Below, piece after piece: positions 9,141-19,610 of a stretch of DNA of 64,000 nt (the first letter of the stretch is position 1; the number at the start of each line of letters is the position of its first letter). Source of the DNA: Trichomonas tenax (Eukaryota; Parabasalia; Trichomonadida; Trichomonadidae); the NCBI GenBank assembly GCA_023091735.1, contig JALKBU010000097.1:1-64000 (forward strand). Direction: 5' to 3'. Made by a program: the position numbers and the translations under genes. The notes beneath the pieces are model-generated. The model ran no database searches. It was not told the DNA's origin and saw only the letters and a program-made list of their open reading frames with translations.

Positions 9141-10736
9141 ATGTCGATCACTCGCTCGAATTCTACAAAAGAGAAAGTAAGGCCATTAGATTTACCGCAG
9201 TTCCTCGGATTCAACACAGCACTTCTCCCTGTGCCTGCAAATGTCGACATTAATAGTTACGCTTTTGAAATATTTTTCGAAAACTCACTGCGACCAGAAA
9301 TTGGCAAATTCGCGCTTAATTCAGATCATATAGAATACGGCTTTCAAATGTACGCCGAAAAATCACAAGAATATCCAAAGTTAAAGTTATTTATGAATCA
9401 TTTATTCTTATTCGCTTTTACAGAAATATTATTTGCTGATGGATCGTCAAGAGCGAACATATTCCTTGAACGCCAGAAAGGTAATTGTTCACTTACGCCT
9501 GAAGAAATTAGACAATTAGTTGATTTAAATCCAGAGCTTACAGATTCGATTAGAACAATCTTCGACCACTTAGTTGCACCGATTGACATCAATCTTGACG
9601 CCGATTTCTACAAGAGCGTAAATCAAATATTCGATTCAGCACCAGCTGTTTCATTTTTGTTAAGACACTTCTTACACGACGAAAATTCGAACGTTGTTAA
9701 AGCTGTTGAATCACAATCCACACCATACAAGCAATTAAATTTGATGGTTCATGATGACAAATTGCCGCAATATTTCACAGAAACGTCATCACCTAACATA
9801 CAGCAGAGAACAACGCCATTCGCAGAGTTTAGAATGGTTAGACATTACCCAGTAATTTATATTAATCAACCAAAATACATCGCACCGCCACTTCCTTCGC
9901 TCTCTTGCATCCACATTCCAAAATATGCCGACTTTGCAGTAGTTTCAAAGATATCACCTGCAGCTGTATTTTCATCGAATTGCCAATTGTTCTATGTTAA
10001 CGAATTAACAGGTGTTGTCGAGTTAAATCATCATCCAGATACCATCACTGCACTTTGCTTTTCTACAGATGGAAAATGGGTCCTTTCTGGAGACTCTTCA
10101 GGTGGAATCCTTCTTCAATCGGTTGACAAGAAACGCCATTCATGGTATGAGCCAGCGAGATCCCTTGTAACAAGTATTGCTGTTGCTCCATCATTCTTGC
10201 ATCAGTTCATTGTAGGCTTGCTTGATGGAACGGCATTGATATATGATGTATCGCAGAAATCCCCAGTAAGAATCCTTGTAGGCCATTCTATGCCAATCAG
10301 CTGTGTTGATATGCACCCGAATAGTGAGTTTGTTGCTACAGCGGGCAGTGACGGATATGTCAGAGTTTGGTCTGTAACAAAAGGTGAGTGCGTGAGATTA
10401 TTGAAAGGCGCCGGCCATAGCATGACAAACGTCAAGTTCAGTCATGATGGACACTCTCTTTTCTGCAGTGCAGCATCAGGTGAAATTTTGATATACGATG
10501 TTGGTGCTGCTAAAGTACGCAAGTATAGGAAACTCGCTGCTGGACTTGTTTGCGCTGATTTCTCCCCAGATGATGAAATTGTTGCTGGTTTTGATGGCTA
10601 TGGAAACTTCTTGATGTGGGAAACTAAAGAAATGCAAAACGAATCTCCTGAAACCGTTAGGATCGACAGAACAAGAGTTATTGGCATGGAATTCACTAAC
10701 TCTGCAGAGATAAGAATTGTAGGATGCCAGAAGTAA
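9141..10736 (+). CDS. TAF5: TAF5-like WD40 protein (TFIID/SAGA subunit)
   Basis: Protein of 531 residues. The N-terminal half (about 35-190) is helical and resembles the TAF5 NTD2 fold, with the FMNHLFLFAFTEIL and ANIFLERQKG helices. From about residue 290 there are WD40 repeats with classic blades: the third shows HPNSEFVATAGSDGYVRVW followed by GECVRLLKG, very like TAF5. TAF5 scaffolds TFIID and SAGA-type complexes in RNA polymerase II initiation. It is shorter than animal or yeast TAF5 (700-800) and no LisH motif is evident. The start is fixed by the Inr at 9127-9134 and the 13-mer at 9098-9110. Another nuclear WD40 protein remains possible. Confidence 0.65.
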   Translation: MSITRSNSTKEKVRPLDLPQFLGFNTALLPVPANVDINSYAFEIFFENSLRPEIGKFALNSDHIEYGFQMYAEKSQEYPKLKLFMNHLFLFAFTEILFADGSSRANIFLERQKGNCSLTPEEIRQLVDLNPELTDSIRTIFDHLVAPIDINLDADFYKSVNQIFDSAPAVSFLLRHFLHDENSNVVKAVESQSTPYKQLNLMVHDDKLPQYFTETSSPNIQQRTTPFAEFRMVRHYPVIYINQPKYIAPPLPSLSCIHIPKYADFAVVSKISPAAVFSSNCQLFYVNELTGVVELNHHPDTITALCFSTDGKWVLSGDSSGGILLQSVDKKRHSWYEPARSLVTSIAVAPSFLHQFIVGLLDGTALIYDVSQKSPVRILVGHSMPISCVDMHPNSEFVATAGSDGYVRVWSVTKGECVRLLKGAGHSMTNVKFSHDGHSLFCSAASGEILIYDVGAAKVRKYRKLAAGLVCADFSPDDEIVAGFDGYGNFLMWETKEMQNESPETVRIDRTRVIGMEFTNSAEIRIVGCQK

Positions 10737-10936
10737 TTTTTGTATAGTTTTTATATATTGTTAATAGAATTTGTCTTTTTAAAGTATATTTTATTTGTAT
10801 ATACATAGTGTTGAATGGGCCTTTTATCTGCAAATAGGTGGTCCTTTTTTTATCTGATAAATGTCTATTTATAGATAGATTTTCTTAAAAAGCTTAGATA
10901 AGTCGTCAACAACGTTAATGGATAAAAAGAATAGTT

Positions 10937-12244
10937 TTATTCATAATAGTAGTCAGCTCTCATGTCACGAACGAATTGATTGAACATTACCCAGTTAGAG
11001 AATTTCATCATTGTTGGACCCATTCTGAGGAATGTGTAACGATGGAGTCCTTCGATACTCCATTTCATTGATCTTAAGTAGGATCCAGAATCATAGCATT
11101 CGAGTGCATTTTCGCCTTCGAACTGGATTTCCTGTTCATCGGCCATATCGCGAACAGTCCTGACAAGAGCCGCAGGGTCAGAGCAGCAAGATTCACTTAG
11201 ACCAATTTCGAGGCATGAGAAGTCGACAGTGATATTGAATTTAGCAAAACTTCTGCAGAGTCTTTCATAGCCAGAGTCATCATTGTATGAATAAAGTCCA
11301 GATGTTGCTTCAGCTGCATGTGATGAATGTTCACACCACCAATGAAGTCCAGGAATCTTTGCAACGAGTTCGATCTTTTCGCCAAAGATTCTCCTTGCCT
11401 CGATTAAAACGCGATCAGCATGCTCTGAAAGCATCAAGTTGTACCAGTTGAAGAATTTAATTGCTTCTTTGTTGTTCTCAATGTTCATCCAAAACTCAGA
11501 TTTCAATGGATCTGCGTTGTAGTCGTTAGCGCCTTCAGGTGGCGAAACTTTGCACTTCTCCATGATATCGAGAGCTTGTTCGTCATACACTTGGATAGCT
11601 CCGGCACCTGGGAATTTCCATGGATTGCGATAGCCCGGATAGCGAAGCTCTCCACATGGTCCAAGGCCGATATTAATGCAAACAATGTGTCCGTTAGCAA
11701 TATCTTCAGCAAATGAATCACGGAAAGCGATCATGAACTGAGAATAAACACCAACAACAGTGGTATTCTTAAGCAGACAAGAGTCATAGAAAAGTGAGAT
11801 ATATTCGCTGTCAACAGATCCATGTGCATCTTTGTAGAAGAATCCTTCCTGTTCGACCCATTTTGGAAGCGGAATGTTCACAGTATCACCAACATTTCCA
11901 CCGCAAGCGTGGAATGACATAATTGGGATAATCTTTAAACCATACTTCTTGCACATATCGAAGAATTTATGGTAGCCAGCGAAATTGTATTTATCTGGTT
12001 CTGCTTCAACGATTCCCCACCAAACATCGATCATTATGCCATCAATCGGTATGTTTGAGAGTTTGTAGAGCCATTTCTCGATGTAATCAGGGTTTATCAT
12101 CTTTCCATTCAAATCAAGTAAGTCTAAAGGCGCCATCACGAAAAATTGAGTTGGTTTCTTAGATTTTTTGGTTCTGAAAACTCTCCTAAGGAGGTAGAGA
12201 AAGGATATTATCAGCGCTATAGTGACGACAACGCTGAAAAACAT
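10937..12244 (-). CDS. Beta-amylase (glycoside hydrolase family 14) with N-terminal membrane segment
   Basis: Protein of 435 residues. It releases maltose from the non-reducing ends of alpha-1,4-glucans. The GH14 motifs are all present: FFVMAPLDLL, the GIMIDVWWGIVE strand (about 69-80), the IPIMSFHACGGNVGD box (106-120), the acid catalyst in GPCGELRYP (Glu199), the AKIPGLHWW box (295-303) and the second catalytic glutamate in FSCLEIG (Glu346), then GENALECYD. Residues 2-22 are strongly hydrophobic and followed by a basic patch, so the enzyme is probably secretory or membrane-anchored, perhaps acting on host or dietary glycogen. Both catalytic residues are intact. The 13-mer CTTACATGTCAAA lies at 12372-12384, about 130 bases upstream. 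Confidence 0.95.
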   Translation of the reverse strand: MFFSVVVTIALIISFLYLLRRVFRTKKSKKPTQFFVMAPLDLLDLNGKMINPDYIEKWLYKLSNIPIDGIMIDVWWGIVEAEPDKYNFAGYHKFFDMCKKYGLKIIPIMSFHACGGNVGDTVNIPLPKWVEQEGFFYKDAHGSVDSEYISLFYDSCLLKNTTVVGVYSQFMIAFRDSFAEDIANGHIVCINIGLGPCGELRYPGYRNPWKFPGAGAIQVYDEQALDIMEKCKVSPPEGANDYNADPLKSEFWMNIENNKEAIKFFNWYNLMLSEHADRVLIEARRIFGEKIELVAKIPGLHWWCEHSSHAAEATSGLYSYNDDSGYERLCRSFAKFNITVDFSCLEIGLSESCCSDPAALVRTVRDMADEQEIQFEGENALECYDSGSYLRSMKWSIEGLHRYTFLRMGPTMMKFSNWVMFNQFVRDMRADYYYE

Positions 12245-13209
12245 TTTGATTTTTATTCAATACTTTACATCGACCAAAATTTCGAAAAGCGCATTTTTCT
12301 CGATATGGGATATAAGAATTTGTTTTACTGTGGATTTTGACATATTGTCATAACATGTCATATTTTTGAAACTTACATGTCAAAATAACTTTGTCACATG
12401 ATACCCAAGGAGATAGAAAATGAAATTAAAACAAAGAAGAAAGAGAAATCTAGGCTAAATAATGAAAAAAGGTTGGGAAAGTCCTATATCATCAAAGAAA
12501 AAGCTCTAATTTTTCATTAATTTTTTATACATCATCGCGTTGAGGAAATCGAGTTTAAGGAACAGAGGAAGCAGATGAATTAATTCAATATATCCCATTT
12601 GTAATGAACAGCGTAAATGTAATATTTGTAGTGAATATACACAAAGGAAAGCTAATCTTTGTTTTTTTTTTTGCATGTGAAATGCAAGGGCAATCTGCTT
12701 TTAAAGTTCTTGAAACATGCACTTTATTAGGCAAATAAATACTAATCGAGATGCAGCGTCATATGGCAACATAAACAAGCTGATTGAAGTATGATCGAGT
12801 GACTCGACTAGGAAACGATGACAAAATCTTCAAAAATACAGACCTATAAGGATAGCATGTTTCATTGATAACATTATTTCCATTGATGTCAATTGTATGA
12901 ATTTTTCTTCACAAATTTTCGCTACTTTTCGAACCATTATGGTAAACATTATGATCGATACACCCATCATTGTGATCTCAAAAGCTCTCAAAAATTGAGA
13001 GAGAAATAAACTATTCCATTGAAAAAAATAAACAAAACACGTTGTCAGTTGGATACATAGACCTCAATGGTCAATATTACCGCCTCATTGTAAAAACAAT
13101 TTTGGGACACACAAAAAATTATGTCAGCATTTTAGCTCCTGGTCTGTAGGCACCAAAAATCCACAAGAAAATTCTATATTCAATTTTAATTTATTTTTTA
13201 AAATAAAAG
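12245..13209. other. Long intergenic region upstream of beta-amylase and Myb genes
   Basis: Nearly 1 kb without a convincing gene. Near the amylase start it holds two ACATGTCA sites (about 12352-12384). The rest is AT-rich with short imperfect palindromes such as AGCTCTCAAAAATTGAGAG near 12980. No RNA gene is recognised. Confidence 0.35.
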
Positions 13210-13286
13210 ATGAATTTGGCTGAGGTGGCAATGAATAAGTCAAGTAAAAGAGATAAAACTTCACGCCAAAGGAAGACGCCAAGCTT

Positions 13287-13631
13287 ATGAAGCTTGTTAA
13301 AGGTGCTGGAAAAACAATTGATTGGAAAACAATTTCAATTGAGATGAATGGAAGGACTCCAAGACAGTGCCATGAAAAATATAACAATTATTTATCACCT
13401 TCACTGTCAAAATCAAACTGGACTCCAGAAGAAGATGCTTCAATACTAAGGTTATACGCAAACTTTGGATCTTCATGGCACAAGCTTGCAGAAATGCTTC
13501 CAGGAAGAACAGCTAATTCCATCCGTAACAGATATAACTATCTCTTGCTTAGTATGAAGAATCAATTAGAATATCTTGTGTCAGCTTATTCATCAGGTAA
13601 CATTAGTCCTGTGAAGTTATTGCCAAGCTAA
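13287..13631 (+). CDS. Two-repeat Myb DNA-binding protein, 5' end frameshifted
   Basis: The open frame from the ATG at 13287 gives 114 residues holding two Myb repeats. The first has DWKTISIEM, GRTPRQCHEKYNNYL; the second has WTPEEDASILRLY, WHKLAEMLPGRTANSIRNRYNYL. Trichomonads use many such small R2R3-like Mybs as transcription factors, for example at iron-responsive promoters. The first helix of repeat 1 (FTPKEDAKL) is in the same frame just upstream (13260-13286), but a TAA at 13254-13256 cuts it off. A natural N-terminus (MNLAEVAMNK...) begins at 13210 in another frame. A one-base change in the A-run near 13255 would join them, so the gene is either freshly broken or mis-sequenced. Confidence 0.75.
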   Translation: MKLVKGAGKTIDWKTISIEMNGRTPRQCHEKYNNYLSPSLSKSNWTPEEDASILRLYANFGSSWHKLAEMLPGRTANSIRNRYNYLLLSMKNQLEYLVSAYSSGNISPVKLLPS

Positions 13632-14635
13632 TCTTGCTTACTGACGTTCGATATTCCCATAGATTCAATTTTTGGAGAAACAAATAGTGTTCATACATGA
13701 TATACATTCACATCAGTTGTATCATATGTAACCATGCTAATAGTTGATATATATTTCATAAATTATTCATGATTTGTATACAATTATTAATCATCTAAAA
13801 CGAGAGTTCCTCTTATCTCTATTTTGCAACCACTGGAGTTATGCAATGAAATTCTGAACTCTTTTCACGAATACAAATTTTTGATAGATATCAATTACAT
13901 TCAGAATAATATTCAAAGAATCAGGGTAATTGGATAATGAGATAATCACCATAGATATGTGAATTACATTGTTTCGAAAGGTTCTCCCACTCAATTCTGC
14001 CCAATTTTTAAAATGAAATTTATGTGATGTGTTCCGCATGGCACAGGGAATATATCCTATGAAGGGCCAAATTTGATGCTCCTAAGTTACTTAAAATCAG
14101 ATCATTTACTTAAATTTAAAATTAAAATCTGATTTAAGATAAATAAGAACACACACACGTGGCACACATGATATATTTACTAAAAGCAGCCTTGCTATAT
14201 CAAGTTACGTGTCAAAATGCCAAATGTAAAGTGTCAGCATGATAAATGTCGAAACAAGGTTCATAACAACCATTGATAAATTTATGAATTGATTGTTTAT
14301 GCCTCATACACATTTAGCAGAAAAAAACGCGGCAAAACTTTCTCTTTCCCAGTTTATACAGAAGAAATGGAAAGTTCATATTATAATGCTCACATGCTAT
14401 ACATAGTACCAATCATATCTAGAATACTTGCAGTAAGTATAATCGTGATGGCATTGATTTTGCTCGATGAACATTTGGCTGATATAAAATTATAATTGTG
14501 AGTTGAAAAAACATGTGAAATAATGGGAATGGAGCCAAATATTTTAGCAATGAAATAAAAACAATAGATATGACCTATTTATCAAATAAAAATGAAAATA
14601 AATGATGTGGCATTTACCTATCAAAAAAAAAATCG
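13632..14635. other. Intergenic region before the PI 4-kinase gene
   Basis: About 1 kb, AT-rich. A degenerate motif pair (TTACGTGTCAAAA, then AAAGTGTCAGC) lies near 14205-14240. An open frame at 14289-14495 begins with TTG, matches no family and is not called. No RNA or repeat seen. Confidence 0.35.
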
Positions 14636-17600
14636 ATGAGGAAGCACATTCCTGCTTCAGCTGATTTTTCAGCGATGATTACGCTTCCTCAGCTCGACAA
14701 ACTCATCAACCACAAGCTTGAATCAATAAACGGCGTAACTGTTCAAGAAAATAACGAGAATACAAAACATTGGGATGATCTCGAGAGATTCCAGATATTA
14801 CTGCATCACCCACGATCTAGAAAAGCTCCAAAAATGCTTACAAGAATTGTACAAACGACAAAAAGTGATTTGGTCAAGAAAAGTATTTTCAATTTCATCA
14901 TAGACATCCTTACCAGGCCCCAAGAGTTCTTAGATCGCATCGAAAACGATCAGCAGGCACATGTAAGCAATGCAACATTAAGTCTTGTTGGTGTAGAAAA
15001 ATCTGCCGATACAATCACTGTTTTTTCTTTATATATTGAACTTGTTCCAGCGGCATTCCCATATTTCAACAAGGAACAACAATCACAGCTTCTCGAAACT
15101 ATTGCTTTATCTTTGCCAACTTTGACGCCAAATGCAAAACAAAGCCAACCGCAGCTTAATTTCAATCTTTATGTTTCCCTTACGAAAGTTTGTCTCGCAA
15201 TATTTTCGAATTACTCAAAACCCGAAGTGCCAAAAGATTTATTATTAGATTTCGCAAAATGTGTCTTAAATCAGATCATCACAGTAGCTTCGATGCTTTC
15301 TGAGTATTCCAAGAGAACAAGAATACAGATTTCATCATATGCTGGATACATTGGTGAATTATTGCCTTTTGTAGCTTCTATCGAGAAAGCCATGCCAGAC
15401 TGCGATATTGAGCTTTCTAAGCTGCTTCAACAATTCTGGATTTGCTGTGTTATTTTCGCTTCTTCAAACATTAATTTGTTCTTCTCACAATGGGAAGGTG
15501 CATTAACATCATTGGCTCATTTCATGCCAGCTCTGGTCCACGGCCAAACTCGTGGTGATTTTGCAACAGTTAAATTCCGTATTCAAGAATTATTGAATTT
15601 AATGCAACCAGTTTCATTGTCCAAAGTTCAAGACATCATTCCAATCTTCACGCGTCATATTCCGACACTCAATATCAAGATTCTCCAAGAAATGGAACTT
15701 GCTGACGCTGTTTATGCGCTCAGTCTTTATTCCCTCGAAAGACTTCGTGCTCACAAAGGTATAATTTCTCCTCTCTTCAAGTACTTCGAAGTTGAATACA
15801 CATGGAACTTCACACAGATATTGGAGGCAATGGTTGAACCTCTTTTCTCACGCTTCTATCGCGCGATTGAAAGCTTCGAAGATCCTGATGAAGGAAGAAG
15901 ATGTGCAAATGCCGCATTCGTAACTTTTGTTGAGAGATTCACGTGGCCAGTTCAGAGAGTCCGTAATATTGTCGATGCACACATCAAGAACTTTGTTCAC
16001 ACACATCCTTCTGTTCTCTTTGATGTCAAAGTTCTTCGTGCAATTTCCAACAGCGTTGAGCCATTAAATCTCATGACTGCTGAAAGGCAATCAATGTTCA
16101 ATGGTATCATTCAAGATCTATTCACCAAATGCATTACATCAGCACCTTACTCATTCATGTCACTTCTCGAGCATTTAGTTGTTGATCAAGGCCGAGAAAT
16201 CTTTTACAGTGATCAGCCAAGTTTCCTTCACACAATCTTTAAGTACATCCCATCAAATTGCAAAGAAGCATTCACATCAGAGCTCATTGTTAAGTGCGTT
16301 CTTCGTGGACAGGCAGAATTCGCAACCATCGAAAAGATCCGTGCTCTCGAAGATATCAATGATAGATTACTTTTAACTGCTGTTTATGCCACACATCATG
16401 ATGATGAATCCGTCATAGGTGATCTCATTGTTCCAGTCGAAGAGAGCAGAACGCTCTTCATTGCATGGTCTCAGTGTGTAATGAACGGATCCCGCTTGAT
16501 AGCAAGTGCAATGTCTCGTGCTTTATTAAGACGCTTTGGAGATATGATCAGAGCAAGAGAAGGCATCTTTGGAGATGAGTTAAATATCGAACTCATTTTG
16601 CTTCAAAAGGCAATCCTTTCTTTCTTCATCGAACGGGCTATGATTGGAAGAGATATGTCATCTGCTGCTCCTGTTATCGAAAGAGCATTTGATGCACCAA
16701 TATTAAATCATCCTGCTTCAATTCTTGTCGTTCTTCAGCTTGCACAATTAGCTTGCTTCTTATCGAATTCTTCTGAAAACAAGATGCCACTTAAGTCGAT
16801 CGAAGGCTTCAGGAAATTTGTTTTCAAGCTTGTACTTAGATCGTTCTTCTTATCGAGCGACGAGCGCGTTTATACTTATATCACTCAGGACGAAGTCAGA
16901 GCACTCGAAACACTTGTTGATATCATCGATCAGCAGATGGCAAGAACATCACAAGGACGCAGCAATGAGATATCCCTCAAGTCATCACAAGGATCTCTCA
17001 CATATGGCACAGAAGCGATGAGAAAGGAAAACATCCTCGCGATGCAGCGCGTCACTGCAAACTTTGCAGCGAAAGGAGTTATTGATAACAAACTCTTATT
17101 AAGACTCACATCTGTAATTACATACATGCTTTGCAGTGAGCTTCAGACATTCAATGGATATTTGGGCCTTAATCCTTCACCTCAGACACAGAGACTTCTT
17201 GCTCTCCACCAACTTAAGCCACAAGCAATTCACCTTTCATCTACAATTCCAATCCTTTACAATGTCGATCCAGCTGCTGTTTATACTCTCGCAACTTTGC
17301 GACAAATCGAGAACCAAATGGCTCCGATTTTGATCAAGCTCATTAACACAACAATGTTCCATGCTGCTAAAGTTCCGCAGTTGTCACTCTTCTTATCAAA
17401 GCAGCAAGCTTTCGACAAGCGTAACTTCTTATTCTGGAGTCCATTGCCTCCTGTTGCTGCTCTTTCTCTTTTGACACCAGAAATCATGCATGATCAGCTC
17501 TCTGCAGCTTATGTCGCTCGCTGCTTGGAGAAATTCACGCGCGATGAATCATTGCTTTTCATTCCACAGCTTGTTCAGAGCCTCAGATTTGATACACACG

Positions 17601-18832
17601 GAGTTATGCAAAAGTTCTTGATGAAATTTTCTGAGAATGAGGAAGTGTTCAGCCATTATCTCCTCTGGAACATTCTTGCTGAAAAGAACAATCATGTCAC
17701 TGATAACGACAACTTGCCAGACATCCTTAGAGAGCTTGAGCGTAAGATTATCGATCACATGACTCCAAAACAACGCGAACACTATGAAGCTGAATTCAGA
17801 TTCATCGATCAGCTTGATGAAGTTTCTCAGCATTTGCTTCCACTCGAGATTCCAAACAGACCGCCAGCTTTATTCGACAAGCTGAAAGAACTTGCATTGC
17901 CAGAGGGTCTCTACATTCCTTCCAACCCCAACTACAAGATTATATCGATCGATGCAGAGAATTCCGTTCCACTTAAGTCACATGCAAGAGTTCCAATTCT
18001 TGTCAAGTTCAAAGTTTATGATGACAAAGATGAAGAAAAGAAGTCAATTCCATTCTCTTGCATCTTTAAGATACACGATGATGTCAGACAGGACGCAATG
18101 ATGATTCAGTTTATCGATGTATTCAAAGGCATTTTCAAAGATGCTGGTATTGACTGCTATCTCTTCCCATACAGAGTTTTTGCAACAGGTGAAAACAGAG
18201 GTGTTATCCAGCTTATTCCAAGATCAAAGTCCCGTCACGATATTGGTGCTGCTACAAATGAAGATTTGCTTCACTATTTCATTTCCAAATACGGACAGAT
18301 CGGCACACCAGCATTCAACAAGGCTCAGGAGGCATTCGTTCGTTCAATGGCGCCAAACTCACTCATCTGCTATCTCTTCCAGGTCAAGGACAGACACAAC
18401 GCCAACATCATGATCGATGAAGACGGCCATATCATTCACATCGACTTCGGATTCATATTCGAGATTTCTCCAGGTGGTAATGTCAAGTTCGAGCGTGCAC
18501 CGTTCAAGCTCTCCAAGGAAATGATTGATCTTATGGGTGGTGGCAGAGATGCGGCTCCATTCAAGCTCTTCAGGAAGCTTCTCATTCAATGCATATTTGC
18601 AGCAAGAGCCAGACATGAAGAGATCGAAGCTATTACAAACTTGATGAGATCTGCTGGGTTCCCATGCTTCAGAGCTGACTCTATTAAGAAGCTTAGAGAC
18701 AGATTCTGCTACGGCATGACTGCAAAGGATGTCGTATCGACGGTTGACAGTCTTATTGACTCCTCTTATGAAGCTATCACAACAACTGGATATGATGCAT
18801 TCCAAGCTTCACAGAACAAGATTTTCTTCTAA
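14636..18832 (+). CDS. PI4KA: Phosphatidylinositol 4-kinase, type III alpha (STT4/PI4KA)
   Basis: Protein of 1398 residues that phosphorylates phosphatidylinositol at the 4 position, feeding plasma-membrane PI4P and PI(4,5)P2. The first about 1000 residues are helical repeats. A helical PIK-type region follows, then the lipid kinase domain from about 1110. The domain has the conserved HDDVRQDAMM segment, FPYRVFATGENRGVIQLIP, the catalytic loop DRHNANIM (Asp1252) and the metal-binding DFG (Asp1270) in HIIHIDFGFIFEISPGGN. The FIFEISPGGN signature is specific for the III-alpha class over III-beta and PI 3-kinases. At 1398 residues it is shorter than animal enzymes (about 2100). All key residues are present, so it should be active. 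Confidence 0.93.
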   Translation: MRKHIPASADFSAMITLPQLDKLINHKLESINGVTVQENNENTKHWDDLERFQILLHHPRSRKAPKMLTRIVQTTKSDLVKKSIFNFIIDILTRPQEFLDRIENDQQAHVSNATLSLVGVEKSADTITVFSLYIELVPAAFPYFNKEQQSQLLETIALSLPTLTPNAKQSQPQLNFNLYVSLTKVCLAIFSNYSKPEVPKDLLLDFAKCVLNQIITVASMLSEYSKRTRIQISSYAGYIGELLPFVASIEKAMPDCDIELSKLLQQFWICCVIFASSNINLFFSQWEGALTSLAHFMPALVHGQTRGDFATVKFRIQELLNLMQPVSLSKVQDIIPIFTRHIPTLNIKILQEMELADAVYALSLYSLERLRAHKGIISPLFKYFEVEYTWNFTQILEAMVEPLFSRFYRAIESFEDPDEGRRCANAAFVTFVERFTWPVQRVRNIVDAHIKNFVHTHPSVLFDVKVLRAISNSVEPLNLMTAERQSMFNGIIQDLFTKCITSAPYSFMSLLEHLVVDQGREIFYSDQPSFLHTIFKYIPSNCKEAFTSELIVKCVLRGQAEFATIEKIRALEDINDRLLLTAVYATHHDDESVIGDLIVPVEESRTLFIAWSQCVMNGSRLIASAMSRALLRRFGDMIRAREGIFGDELNIELILLQKAILSFFIERAMIGRDMSSAAPVIERAFDAPILNHPASILVVLQLAQLACFLSNSSENKMPLKSIEGFRKFVFKLVLRSFFLSSDERVYTYITQDEVRALETLVDIIDQQMARTSQGRSNEISLKSSQGSLTYGTEAMRKENILAMQRVTANFAAKGVIDNKLLLRLTSVITYMLCSELQTFNGYLGLNPSPQTQRLLALHQLKPQAIHLSSTIPILYNVDPAAVYTLATLRQIENQMAPILIKLINTTMFHAAKVPQLSLFLSKQQAFDKRNFLFWSPLPPVAALSLLTPEIMHDQLSAAYVARCLEKFTRDESLLFIPQLVQSLRFDTHGVMQKFLMKFSENEEVFSHYLLWNILAEKNNHVTDNDNLPDILRELERKIIDHMTPKQREHYEAEFRFIDQLDEVSQHLLPLEIPNRPPALFDKLKELALPEGLYIPSNPNYKIISIDAENSVPLKSHARVPILVKFKVYDDKDEEKKSIPFSCIFKIHDDVRQDAMMIQFIDVFKGIFKDAGIDCYLFPYRVFATGENRGVIQLIPRSKSRHDIGAATNEDLLHYFISKYGQIGTPAFNKAQEAFVRSMAPNSLICYLFQVKDRHNANIMIDEDGHIIHIDFGFIFEISPGGNVKFERAPFKLSKEMIDLMGGGRDAAPFKLFRKLLIQCIFAARARHEEIEAITNLMRSAGFPCFRADSIKKLRDRFCYGMTAKDVVSTVDSLIDSSYEAITTTGYDAFQASQNKIFF

Positions 18833-19064
18833 TTTCATTTACCATTATTTGTTATTTTAAGAATACTATGATAAAAGTTATGTTATTCAATAATTTTAAC
18901 TTTTTTTCTAATCGAAAAATTTTATTCCGATTTCAAGATTTCCAAATTTTAAAATAATGATTGCAAAATGTGGCACATAGCTAAATTTTAAACATCTACA
19001 GTAGTATATATCAATAAATATAGAAATTTTCGAATAAAAATTAATTTCTGGCTTCTTCGCCTGA

Positions 19065-19610
19065 TCAACTAGAGCTAGACTCAGAGTATGACTTTGAATG
19101 CGATCTATGGTGCCTGTGGTGTTGATGGTGGTGGCTTTTTCTTTGGTCGCTTTCTGATGAAGAAGAAGAATCCGAAGAAGAGTCTGGAGAGCTAGAAGAG
19201 TATGAGTAGTGGTGTCTTCTATGATGTCTATGATGACGATGCTTTCTTCTTCTGCTTTTTTCCTGTTGAGCAGAATCAGAGTCAGAAGACATCACCTGAT
19301 CAGGCGATGTGACACCTAATTGATTTAGATTGTCTTTCCTTGGGTCGGAGATTTTCCTTGATTTTCTAAGTTCAACATGAACGACACAGTTGCATTGCCT
19401 CGTTTCATCATACTTTTCGACTGCTTTCTTAGCGATTTCTGGTGTCTCGTATGAAATAAAAGCGACCTGTCTCGACTTTCCGGTGTGATCTCTGAGAATC
19501 ATGCAATCTTCGACTTTTCCGACAGTGCTGAACGCTTTAACGAGTTCCTCTTCGGTCGTTTTCGGTCTCAGACACCCAACAAAGATGATTCTTGTTTCCT
19601 TTTCCGCCAT
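19065..19610 (-). CDS. RRM protein with Ser/Arg/His-rich tail (SR-like splicing factor)
   Basis: Protein of 181 residues. An RNA recognition motif spans about residues 5-85, with RNP2 (IIFVGCL) and RNP1-like (RQVAFISYE) strands. The tail is made of runs of Ser, Asp and basic residues in which His replaces many Arg (RRRKHRHHRHHRRHH, then SSSPDSSSDSSSSS). This layout fits SR-like splicing or mRNA-binding factors. The start is the ATG at 19610 (MAEKETR); a longer reading begins with GTG. An inverted TCACTTTT lies just upstream (AAAAAGTGACATTT on the coding strand), the same element found next to several starts in this window. Confidence 0.8.
   Translation of the reverse strand: MAEKETRIIFVGCLRPKTTEEELVKAFSTVGKVEDCMILRDHTGKSRQVAFISYETPEIAKKAVEKYDETRQCNCVVHVELRKSRKISDPRKDNLNQLGVTSPDQVMSSDSDSAQQEKSRRRKHRHHRHHRRHHYSYSSSSPDSSSDSSSSSESDQRKSHHHQHHRHHRSHSKSYSESSSS

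Noticed and set aside
14289..14495. Open frame of 68 codons with a hydrophobic part
   Set aside because: Starts with TTG; the first ATG leaves about 42 codons; no resemblance to a known family.
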